Origin: JBFXEO01 sp050180015
Lineage (GTDB): Bacteria; Bacteroidota; Bacteroidia; Bacteroidales; Tenuifilaceae
Direction: 5' to 3'
Assembly: GCA_050180015.1 (NCBI GenBank)
Contig: JBFXEO010000174.1
Span: 1-6,302 of the forward strand
DNA: 6,302 bases
Position numbers and translations under genes: made by a program. The notes beneath the pieces were generated by a model that had not been told where the DNA came from, searched no databases, and saw nothing but the letters and a program-made list of their open reading frames with translations. This document shows, one piece after another, positions 1 to 5,390 of this stretch. Every line of letters begins with the position of its first letter. The stretch's first letter is position 1.

Positions 1-934
1 TATCAAGTAACTTTGGCAATATCGCTATACCGTTATATGCCGTGTAGGTGGCATAGTATGTAATACTGCCGTCCTCATCCTTAAATTTAACAAAACGTGC
101 ATCTTCTATACCGTTTCTTTCGCTCGATGAAACCGGGAAAATTACCCTTTCAGAGATATTGGTGTCTAAGGAAAATTCAAGTTCGTAGTGCGATGAAGCC
201 AACCAGATGATCTGATTAAAAAGTATTTCTTTATCGGAGGCAAGGTGAAGTGTTTTACGTGTTTCTTCAATGCATTTCAGGAGTTCATCGTAAGTGAATT
301 TACCATTAAGTTTATCGAGCACTAAACCTGATGGGATTATTGCATGAAAATCGTGCATCTCCTCCAATTTCCTCCTAAACGATTCTTTATTGTATATATG
401 CCTTTGAATATGCTCTGCCTCTTCCAGCATTTTACCAACAGGCTCAATAATCATATTGTTTTTACTATCAAGTATTCCTGTTCGAAAAACTATCGACGAA
501 ATATGCCCTTCGCCAGTTGCCCTGAAGCTTAGTATTACTCTCTTTTCGCCCAATCCTACCTCGGATTGGTCCGGATGCTCAATAATAGAGGGGTTAAAAA
601 ATGCAGCAGATTCAACAGAGTATTCCATGGTGAAATAAGAACCAATAAGTATTTTTCGGGAAAAACTCAATTTCCCGGGGTCAACTTTTAACAATGTAAG
701 CAAATGGGAAATTTTGCGAAAATGCTTCTCAAATATTTTGGTGATATTCCTGTGGCGCATAGAATAATCCCTAAGTACCTTGTTCAGGGTGAGGACCACC
801 TCGCTTTCAGACATACCTATTACTGAATGTATCGTATTTGCGGATCTTTGATCATCAACATAAAGAAAACGCGCGATAACCCGAGTGGCATCCGGATAGA
901 ATTTATTATCTCTTCTGTTTATGGCAACCGGCAT
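1..934 (-). CDS. GH130 family glycosidase/phosphorylase-like protein, N-terminal 311 residues (3' end off window)
   Basis: This open frame runs uninterrupted on the minus strand from an ATG at 934-932 to the left edge, giving 311 residues (MPVAINRRDNKFYPDATRVI...). It looks like the N-terminally extended 'glycosidase' type of GH130. That family contains phosphorylases and hydrolases acting on beta-mannosides and related linkages, with a five-bladed beta-propeller fold. Residues 1-100 form the extension (RHRNITKIFEKHF near 61-72). The propeller follows, with KRVILSFRATGEGHISS at 131-147, and FPVSSSERNGIEDARF at 266-281. The E-D-A-R motif (277-280) corresponds to the family's E-D-P-R region, which holds the presumed general-acid Asp. 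The missing C-terminal part is needed to tell phosphorylase from hydrolase, so no substrate is proposed. No signal peptide is visible, which suggests the cytoplasm. No Shine-Dalgarno is seen. A near-match to the Bacteroidota -7 box (TACCTTTA, 952-959, minus) lies 17 bases upstream of the start, too weak to list separately. Confidence 0.88.
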   Translation of the reverse strand, partial: MPVAINRRDNKFYPDATRVIARFLYVDDQRSANTIHSVIGMSESEVVLTLNKVLRDYSMRHRNITKIFEKHFRKISHLLTLLKVDPGKLSFSRKILIGSYFTMEYSVESAAFFNPSIIEHPDQSEVGLGEKRVILSFRATGEGHISSIVFRTGILDSKNNMIIEPVGKMLEEAEHIQRHIYNKESFRRKLEEMHDFHAIIPSGLVLDKLNGKFTYDELLKCIEETRKTLHLASDKEILFNQIIWLASSHYELEFSLDTNISERVIFPVSSSERNGIEDARFVKFKDEDGSITYYATYTAYNGIAILPKLLD

Positions 935-1058
935 AGGTGCTGTATTTTTTATAAAGGTAATGCTAATGTTGAAGAAGTCATTTTATTATCTTAAAAAATA
1001 GTTAAAACCCTGCAATTTTATTGCGGTCACTTTCCTATAAATTTTAATCTTTGTATGT
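935..1058. other. intergenic region between GH130 and the small hydrophobic ORF
   Basis: This 124-base gap is AT-rich and separates two divergent starts. On the plus strand a TTG at 1021-1023 lies 21-22 bases before a TAATCTTTG stretch (1045-1053), which resembles the Bacteroidota promoter TTG/TAnnTTTG with one base out of register. It ends only five bases before the ATG at 1059. On the minus strand only weak -7-like matches are seen. No RNA gene or terminator was recognised. Confidence 0.35.
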
Positions 1059-1349
1059 ATGAGTTTCCTGTATTTCCGTTGTTTTTTGTTTTTATTGATG
1101 AATTTTATTCACTCAATAAACCTATGGATTTTCAATCCACAGCAATTTAGTTTAATTATATTCTTAACTTTCCTGTGGTTGGATTTGCCGGGGAGTTACC
1201 TCCAACATATTTATCCCACGTTAAAAGCCAAGTTAAAGGCAGTGAAAAATCGTTTACTCATCTCAGCCCCAGTAGGTTTAGCTATATGTTGGTTGCTGGT
1301 GTTTTATTTTTATCGGACGGTAATTAGAACGTTTCTCCTAGTTCTCTAA
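1059..1349 (+). CDS. hypothetical small hydrophobic (membrane) protein, doubtful
   Basis: This is a 96-residue open frame that I do not recognise. Hydrophobic stretches at about residues 3-17, 30-48 and 66-85 could be two or three membrane segments. A basic loop (K56, K58, K60, K63, R65) lies between the last two and would suit a cytoplasmic position. No Shine-Dalgarno precedes the ATG. A near-consensus Bacteroidota promoter ends five bases upstream, so any transcript would be leaderless or nearly so, and a second ATG at 1055 lies in another frame. The last 26 bases overlap the end of the convergent DUF4411 gene, so those C-terminal residues are antisense to conserved coding sequence. AT-rich non-coding DNA often yields hydrophobic open frames by chance, so this may not be a gene. 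It could also be a remnant of a longer membrane protein. Confidence 0.33.
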   Translation: MSFLYFRCFLFLLMNFIHSINLWIFNPQQFSLIIFLTFLWLDLPGSYLQHIYPTLKAKLKAVKNRLLISAPVGLAICWLLVFYFYRTVIRTFLLVL

Positions 1350-1823
1350 ACATTTCCATAGCTCTTATATAACGAATATTAAAAGCATTGCAGGGTTCTG
1401 GAATTTTTATTTTGCGCTTCATCTCTGGTCTGCGTACTTCTTGTGTAACAATTGTCCTTGTGGTTATATTTCCCAAGGCATAAGCAACAATAAAGGCATC
1501 TGCTTTGTCAGCAGCCAGGAATCCATTTATGGCATTGGGTGAATAATGAGAACTCCTTGAAAAAGCCCAAAGAGTAACTTGTCTGTATTCGTTAATAACT
1601 TCTGATGTGTCTTTGAAAAAGTTATCAGGTAGATTATTCGTACACCAAAATTCTAAAGCATCATTTTTATCATAAATCTCATCTTTAACCTTATCGATGC
1701 TAATTATTTCACCTTCAAGTGCAAGTTGTTTCACTTTGTTCCAAAAACTAAAAGCAACGTCCAAGGGATAGGTGTCTCCATGTGCCTGAATAAAAAATTG
1801 CTATCGATAATATAAACTCCCAT
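1324..1823 (-). CDS. DUF4411 PIN-like nuclease (putative toxin), frame interrupted near the N-terminus
   Basis: The frame is broken. From the ATG at 1823-1821 the zero frame gives MGVYIIDSNF and stops after 30 codons (TGA at 1733-1731). The -1 frame then carries the remaining conserved protein to the TAA at 1326-1324. Joining them at the T6 run (1792-1797) gives 166 residues, about the usual DUF4411 length. DUF4411 belongs to the PIN-domain clan of Mg-dependent RNases, which includes VapC-type toxins. In the joined product the acidic candidates are D7 (IIDSN), E49 (KDEIY), and D106 and D109 (ADKADAF), followed by TQEVRRPEMKRKIKIPEPCN (127-146) and the C-terminal ELGETF. The open frame without the break begins only at a TTG (1764) and lacks D7, so I reject that start. 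The ATG lies three bases after the stop of the upstream Xre/ImmA gene and has no Shine-Dalgarno, which suggests translational coupling. Family assignment is firm; the toxin role is inferred. Confidence 0.85.
1791..1797 (-). other. slippery heptamer U UUU UUA at the DUF4411 frame break
   Basis: On the minus strand the zero-frame codons read AAT TTT TTA TTC, so the bases form T TTT TTA in the X XXY YYZ phase. This is the sequence used for -1 frameshifting in HIV-1 gag-pol. A -1 slip makes the next codon ATT, giving IQAHGDTYPLDV, which is the conserved DUF4411 continuation. No convincing downstream stem was found by eye. The same sequence would also arise simply by losing one T from an ancestral TTT TTT ATT, so function is not proven. 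Confidence 0.5.
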
Positions 1824-1826
1824 ACA

Positions 1827-2951
1827 CTAAAGCTTAGTGAAATAGGTTTGAAAGGTGTCTCCTTTCAAGCTGGTGAGTTTATAAGCGTCACGATATAATA
1901 ATTTTCCAGATTTTACGGCATTATTTCTATGTGCGGAAAAAGCCAATCCTAACCTTTTTCTTGTTGTGGCATAAAAATCGCCGCCCGAACTTTGGGGTTC
2001 TTTTTTAGTAAATTCCCTATTTGTGTATTCGTCGTAAAACTCAAAAAACTCAGACTTTGTTGTTTTGCCTAAATCCAAAGCCCTGCGTGCAATAACTATT
2101 TCACTAACTTTAAAAAATCTTGCAGTATTTTTAATACTTGGATTAGAATTCCAAACTTCATTAAAAGTTACTTCCGGAACTAGAAATTCTGCGGCTATTC
2201 TATCGCAAAGTCTCTCAACTGGGTGGTTAGCGGGTTCAAGTTTTCTAAAGTCAAAACCTGCACTATGCCCTGTCCAAATATGGGCTAATTCATGTACAAT
2301 CGTGAACATTTGAGCGGCTTTCCCGTCGGAATTATTGATAAACACGAACGGTGCCATTTCATCTACGAGGACAAAGCCACGGCATTCATCAACACTAATC
2401 GGACGATGAGTATTGTTTTCAACTATTCCGTTGAATACTGTAATAATACCAATGTCCTCAATATGATGAATTAAGGATTCCAGAGCATCTTGCCATGTTT
2501 TATAATGACTAGCCCAATTTTCAGCTAAGTTTAGACTTCTACGTAAATCGGCAACTATTTCCTGAACATTGCTACTATTTCTGTATTTGCCAACAAAACT
2601 TAATGCCTCAAATTCACCATCTTTAAGATAATCTTTCAACCAATCCTGTCGTTGTTGTAATAACAAAATTGTGTCATAGACATTTACACTTACCTGAGTA
2701 GCTTGAGTATTGTTGGTTCTAAAAAAAGGAATTGGAAGTTTTTCCTTAGGTGGCTCTGGTAAGAAAAAATAACCAAAGGGTAAATATACCTTCCTGGAAA
2801 AATCTTCAAGTTGTTTTACGGTTGGTTTCTTTTCACCCTGAGTCCATTCAAAAACACCAGGAACTTTACTGGCAAAATCATGCAAATCAAACCCTGCACG
2901 GGCAATTGCCCATGTGAGCATATCCGCATTAATATCCACTTCAGTTCTCAT
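1827..2951 (-). CDS. Xre-type HTH / ImmA-IrrE zinc metallopeptidase fusion (putative antitoxin/regulator)
   Basis: This gene encodes 374 residues. The N-terminus (MRTEVDINADMLTWAIARAG) and residues up to about 60 match the degenerate Xre-like helix-turn-helix of COG2856 proteins, followed by the usual FGYFFLPEPP and PIPFFRT segments (59-78). The metallopeptidase domain has FTIVHELAHIWTGHSAG (216-232) with HExxH at 220-224. ERLCDRIAAEFLVP (246-259) supplies the third zinc-ligand candidate, E255. A C-terminal module, GGDFYATTRKRLG (323-335) and LLYRDAYKLT (351-360), is typical of this subtype. ImmA of ICEBs1 and IrrE of Deinococcus cleave repressors; the target here is unknown. COG2856-Xre proteins have been predicted as antitoxin-like partners in toxin-antitoxin modules, and the PIN-like gene three bases downstream fits. 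The start is set by the conserved N-terminus. A perfect TATATTTG element ends four bases before the ATG, so the mRNA is probably leaderless. All key residues are intact. Confidence 0.92.
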   Translation of the reverse strand: MRTEVDINADMLTWAIARAGFDLHDFASKVPGVFEWTQGEKKPTVKQLEDFSRKVYLPFGYFFLPEPPKEKLPIPFFRTNNTQATQVSVNVYDTILLLQQRQDWLKDYLKDGEFEALSFVGKYRNSSNVQEIVADLRRSLNLAENWASHYKTWQDALESLIHHIEDIGIITVFNGIVENNTHRPISVDECRGFVLVDEMAPFVFINNSDGKAAQMFTIVHELAHIWTGHSAGFDFRKLEPANHPVERLCDRIAAEFLVPEVTFNEVWNSNPSIKNTARFFKVSEIVIARRALDLGKTTKSEFFEFYDEYTNREFTKKEPQSSGGDFYATTRKRLGLAFSAHRNNAVKSGKLLYRDAYKLTSLKGDTFQTYFTKL

Positions 2952-2969
2952 ATTGCAAATATATACAAT
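2952..2969 (-). promoter_or_regulatory. promoter -7 element with imperfect dyad upstream of the Xre/ImmA gene
   Basis: Read on the minus strand, TATATTTG (2963-2956) matches the Bacteroidota -7 consensus TAnnTTTG exactly and lies four bases before the ATG. A well-spaced -33 TTG is not present; the nearest are 15 and 25 bases away. The element sits inside an imperfect dyad, ATTG...CAAT, across 2952-2969. A dyad over the promoter would suit autorepression by the Xre domain, but that is inference. Confidence 0.5.
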
Positions 2970-3032
2970 TTAGTTCAGCAACTTAACCCAATCAATTAGG
3001 CCCTATGTTTGGATGATCTTTCAATAGGTTGG

Positions 3033-3105
3033 CTCAAATTGCTTGTCCTTTCACCAAATTAGTTCCTTTATGCGAGATGCTCTTGTTGCCAACAGGTAAT
3101 TTGAG
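3033..3105 (+). repeat. inverted repeat / possible RNA stem
   Basis: The arms at 3033-3046 and 3092-3105 pair over 14 positions, beginning CTCAAATT with AATTTGAG. They include two G-U pairs on the plus strand (G3041/T3097 and T3043/G3095). On the minus strand these become A-C mismatches, so a structured RNA would be plus-strand. The loop is 45 bases and has no obvious stable substructure or T tract, so it is not a classic terminator. Confidence 0.4.
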
Positions 3106-3151
3106 ATTAAGTATATTATTGCCCGAGTCAAGTTTTCCCGTATTTAATAGC

Positions 3152-3159
3152 TATATTTG
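3152..3159 (+). promoter_or_regulatory. orphan Bacteroidota-type -7 element
   Basis: TATATTTG is an exact match to TAnnTTTG, but no TTG lies 19-21 bases upstream. If it is active, transcription would begin near 3165. That would give a leader of about 220 bases before the small ORF at 3386, passing through the inverted repeat at 3190-3225. In AT-rich DNA such an 8-mer is expected by chance fairly often. Confidence 0.25.
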
Positions 3160-3189
3160 TTCATTAAACTTTTTCTAACATTTTTTGTT

Positions 3190-3225
3190 TACCATTTGCT
3201 TTCATTCCTGATGAGGAAAATGGTA
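3190..3225. repeat. 8-base inverted repeat with 20-base loop
   Basis: TACCATTT (3190-3197) is matched by AAATGGTA (3218-3225). The inner loop has a minor TTCC/GGAA pairing (3205-3208 with 3215-3218, partly competing). No T tract follows on either strand, so a terminator is unlikely. It could be an operator or a leader hairpin. Confidence 0.3.
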
Positions 3226-3385
3226 TAATGTGATATTTATAAACTATTCTATAATAATTGACTCTATACATCTTAAATACTGAAAGTTCTACAGAGAAAA
3301 CTTTTTTGCAACTTTTTAGACCAAAAATTATTCAAAATTCACAAATACCGTATTTACTATAAGTTTAATCGAAAGGGGTTATTAT

Positions 3386-3580
3386 ATGTCCGAAAAGAAA
3401 CAGAACAATTATACAACACCAGATTTAACCAAATTACAGGTGGTTACTATTGATGAGAAAACAAAAATATATATTGCTCTTAATGCCGACCCCGAAGAGG
3501 CTAGAAATCGTTATTTTTCTAGGATCGGAGCAAAATCTAAATTGTATTTTGCTAACCGCAAACCAATAGTACCCCGGTAA
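3386..3580 (+). CDS. hypothetical 64-residue small protein
   Basis: This small frame is likely real. An AAAGGGG sequence (3373-3379) lies six bases before the ATG, one of the few clear Shine-Dalgarno-like sites in the window. The protein reads like a folded, charged, soluble peptide. The N-terminus is polar (MSEKKQNNYTTPDLTKLQ), followed by a probable beta hairpin (VVTIDEKTKIYIALN, 19-33), a helix-like DPEEARNRYFSRIG (35-48) and a basic tail (KLYFANRKPIVPR). There is no signal peptide or membrane segment. I have a vague impression of similar short proteins in Bacteroidota but cannot name a family. A one-mismatch -7 element (TAAGTTTA, 3360-3367) lies just upstream. It stands alone, 295 bases before xdhA on the same strand, and nothing links it functionally to its neighbours. 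Confidence 0.65.
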   Translation: MSEKKQNNYTTPDLTKLQVVTIDEKTKIYIALNADPEEARNRYFSRIGAKSKLYFANRKPIVPR

Positions 3581-3820
3581 ATTAGTTTAAATACATCCAT
3601 TAGTTATCACTTCCACCATATACTTACCAAAATTTAATTTTAGTATTATGGCTGAATTGCTTTAAACATTACCCCCAGCTCACACCTCGGTTTTACTGTT
3701 CAATTTTCATTACATCGCAAATCTCACATCGCCAAAAGAATAATTATTAACCATTTAGTAGATATATTCAATAGTATAAATAATCATTCATAGTCATATT
3801 TTCTGTTTTATTATTTTTTC
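3581..3820. other. AT-rich intergenic region upstream of the xdh promoter
   Basis: No gene, RNA gene or convincing terminator was seen. The stretch contains a near-palindrome at 3625-3645 and a short direct repeat, ACATCGC, at 3712-3718 and 3726-3732. The latter is too short to interpret. The remainder is low-complexity A/T-rich sequence. Confidence 0.55.
3625..3645. repeat. 21-base near-palindrome centred on 3635
   Basis: Arms of ten bases around T3635 pair at nine positions: TAC, one mismatch (C3628/A3642), then AAAATT against AATTTT and GTA. It lies 45 bases after the stop of the 64-residue protein. It has few G/C pairs and no T tract beyond the stem, so it is a poor terminator. Its centre ATTTAAT is the same as that of the palindrome in front of xdhA. 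Confidence 0.35.
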
Positions 3821-3852
3821 TTGCAGATAACGTACAGATATTTGTATCTTGG
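3821..3852 (+). promoter_or_regulatory. xdhA: putative xdhA promoter
   Basis: TTG at 3821-3823 is followed after 21 bases by TATCTTGG (3845-3852), which differs from the Bacteroidota -7 consensus TAnnTTTG at one position. The predicted start of transcription falls about 3858-3860, inside the palindrome at 3853-3867, leaving a leader of about 15 bases. A competing partial -7 match (GATATTTG, 3837-3844) has poor spacing to the TTG. Confidence 0.38.
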
Positions 3853-3867
3853 TGGGATTTAATCCCA
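3853..3867. promoter_or_regulatory. perfect 15-base palindrome, possible operator for xdhAB
   Basis: TGGGATT (3853-3859) and AATCCCA (3861-3867) are perfect 7-base arms around T3860. The site ends seven bases before the xdhA ATG and overlaps the predicted transcription start, a place suited to a repressor operator. As a hairpin its loop would be too tight, so DNA binding by a dimer is the likelier reading. The regulator is not in the window. Confidence 0.4.
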
Positions 3868-3874
3868 ATACAAG

Positions 3875-5275
3875 ATGATAATTTTTCTACTAAATAATCG
3901 TATTATAAAAACCGATAAAAACCCCGGAATGCCTTTGCTCGATTTCATTCGGTACAACGAAGAGTTGCCGGGCACAAAAATTGGATGCCGTGAGGGCGAT
4001 TGCGGAGCGTGTACAGTTCTTGAGGGAGTTTTAGTTGATAATCAGGTAAGCTATAAAAGTATTGCTTCGTGCCTCACCCCTCTTGCCAATGCGCACGGTA
4101 AGCATATTGTTACCATTGAGGGCATTAATCTCGAAAATCGGCTTTCGCCAGTTCAACAGGCCATGGTTGGCAATGCTGCCACCCAATGCGGATTTTGCAC
4201 GCCGGGTTTTGTAATGTCATTCACGGGTCACTGCATGAACCACGAGTGTTCAACCACCGAAAAGGCAATAGCATCGGTAAGCGGAAATATTTGTCGTTGC
4301 ACCGGATACAAATCCATTGAAAGAGCCGCAGAGGATATTTCAAAACATGTACAGGACAAGGACATCGAGAATCCTATAAAATGGATGGTTGAAAAAGACT
4401 ACCTTCCATCCTACTTTTTACAGGTACCCGAAATTTTAAAGAGTATAGCACCAGCAAAAGATTTACCTTTAGAAAATAGCGTTGTTATTGCAGGAGGAAC
4501 CGATTTAATGGTCCAAAAGGCAGATAAAATTTTTGAGTCGGAAGTCCAGCCAGTCTTACACAAACCCCAGTTTAAAGGAATTTCTGTTGAAAACGGACGA
4601 TGTAAAATTGGCGCATCAACCACGGTGAGTGAACTGATGCATTCGGATCACATTTATCAGCTTTTCCCGAGTTTGCGTGAGCAGCTAATGTTAATTTCCT
4701 CGGAGCCAATCCGTAATATCGGTACAGTGGCCGGAAATATTGTGAATGCCTCGCCCATTGGCGATTTAAGCATTATACTATTGGCCTTGAACTCCGAAAT
4801 CACTACCATAGATAACGGGGAAAAAAAAGGTCAGCCGCTAAAAGATTTTTATCTGGGATACAAGAGGCTAAACCTCCGGGAAGGCGAGTTGGTTGAATCA
4901 ATCAATTTTCCTATTCCTCAATCGCCATATCACTTCAACTTTGAAAAGGTAAGCAAGCGAAAACACCTTGATATTGCCAGTGTAAACTCAACAATACTTA
5001 TAAAGGTTGACAATGATATTATTGCTGATTGCCATATTTCGGCCGGTGGAGTTGCGCCTATTCCCACATATCTGCAAAACACATCCGGGTTTTTTATCGG
5101 CAAAAAAATATCGCCGGAAACGCTGGAACAGGCAAACAAAATTACGCAATCGGAAATTGCACCCATTGGCGATATCCGTGGAAGTATTGAATATAAAAGA
5201 TTACTGCTTAAACAATTGATTTTTGGACATTTTACCAAGTTATTTCCTGATGAATTTGAATATAAAGGAAAATAG
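3875..5275 (+). CDS. xdhA: xanthine dehydrogenase small subunit XdhA (two [2Fe-2S] clusters + FAD domain)
   Basis: This 466-residue protein has the size and order of bacterial XdhA such as that of Rhodobacter capsulatus. It passes electrons from the molybdenum site through two [2Fe-2S] clusters to FAD and then to an acceptor, usually NAD+. The plant-ferredoxin-like domain has C38, C43, C46 (GCREGDCGACTVL) and C66. The helical second cluster domain has C105, C108 (QCGFCTPGF) and C140, C142 (NICRCTGY). All eight ligands are present. The FAD domain begins about residue 175, with VVIAGGTDLM (203-212) and IRNIGTVAGNIVNASPIGDL (279-298). The C-terminal FAD-domain segment includes KVSKRKHLDIASVN (358-371). 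The start MIIFLLNNRIIKTD matches the family's first strand. No Shine-Dalgarno is seen. The partner xdhB follows on the same strand after 115 bases. No defect is visible. A related hydroxylase of other substrate is possible but less likely. Confidence 0.95.
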   Translation: MIIFLLNNRIIKTDKNPGMPLLDFIRYNEELPGTKIGCREGDCGACTVLEGVLVDNQVSYKSIASCLTPLANAHGKHIVTIEGINLENRLSPVQQAMVGNAATQCGFCTPGFVMSFTGHCMNHECSTTEKAIASVSGNICRCTGYKSIERAAEDISKHVQDKDIENPIKWMVEKDYLPSYFLQVPEILKSIAPAKDLPLENSVVIAGGTDLMVQKADKIFESEVQPVLHKPQFKGISVENGRCKIGASTTVSELMHSDHIYQLFPSLREQLMLISSEPIRNIGTVAGNIVNASPIGDLSIILLALNSEITTIDNGEKKGQPLKDFYLGYKRLNLREGELVESINFPIPQSPYHFNFEKVSKRKHLDIASVNSTILIKVDNDIIADCHISAGGVAPIPTYLQNTSGFFIGKKISPETLEQANKITQSEIAPIGDIRGSIEYKRLLLKQLIFGHFTKLFPDEFEYKGK

Positions 5276-5303
5276 CACGATCAAGAAATCATATCCTTAT
5301 CGC

Positions 5304-5321
5304 TCCGGGCAAAAACCCGGA
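5304..5321 (+). repeat. GC hairpin in the xdhA-xdhB gap
   Basis: TCCGGG (5304-5309) and CCCGGA (5316-5321) form a six-base stem with the loop CAAAAA. It lies 28 bases after the xdhA stop. The following sequence is A/T-rich but has no T run, so it is a weak terminator at best. It could instead protect the xdhA 3' end or tune downstream expression. Confidence 0.45.
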
Positions 5322-5342
5322 ATTTATATAAATCAATAGGTA

Positions 5343-5356
5343 CCTGCTTACGCAGG
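5343..5356 (+). repeat. short hairpin CCTGC/GCAGG before xdhB
   Basis: CCTGC (5343-5347) pairs with GCAGG (5352-5356) around the loop TTAC. Followed by AATGA, the sequence resembles the palindromic units of dispersed REP-like repeats seen in many bacteria, but one copy is not enough to name it. It directly abuts an in-frame upstream ATG at 5358. Confidence 0.35.
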
Positions 5357-5390
5357 AATGAAAAGATACAGGACAGATAAGATTAACGAA

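Larger units (their letters stand above)
2970..3385. other. AT-rich intergenic region, no recognised gene
   Basis: This stretch separates the minus-strand Xre/ImmA unit from the plus-strand small ORF. No open frame with conserved features was seen in either strand, and no tRNA or known RNA could be recognised. It contains an inverted repeat at 3033-3046/3092-3105, a second at 3190-3197/3218-3225, and an orphan promoter-like TATATTTG at 3152-3159 on the plus strand. The last 200 bases are strongly A/T-rich and could hold the promoter for the gene at 3386. Confidence 0.6.

Noticed and set aside
344..638. Plus-strand open frames inside the GH130 gene
   Set aside because: They are antisense to conserved GH130 coding sequence and show no recognisable features.
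1324..1764. DUF4411 gene starting at the TTG at 1764 (146 residues)
   Set aside because: The homologous protein continues upstream in another frame from the ATG at 1823. The TTG corresponds to an internal Leu (YPLDVAF), and this version lacks the first catalytic Asp.
2065..2474. Plus-strand open frames within the Xre/ImmA gene
   Set aside because: They lie opposite the conserved metallopeptidase domain and are shadows.
2952..3385. Mobile-element ends or attachment site flanking the toxin-antitoxin-like module
   Set aside because: No transposase or integrase, no tRNA and no matching direct repeats at the module edges could be found; the inverted repeats here lie on one side only.
3625..3645. 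Rho-independent terminator for the 64-residue gene
   Set aside because: The stem is nearly all A/T pairs around a one-base centre and no T run follows.
3712..3732. Direct repeat ACATCGC as a CRISPR-like or iteron element
   Set aside because: There are only two 7-base copies 14 bases apart, which is within chance and lacks any array structure.
4411..5238. Minus-strand and alternate-frame open frames within xdhA
   Set aside because: All are embedded in a complete, motif-bearing xdhA gene and have no independent support.
5358..5390. xdhB start at ATG 5358
   Set aside because: It would add MKRYRTDKINE, which is not typical of the family, and its AGGA is only one base from the ATG; 5391 gives the usual N-terminus.
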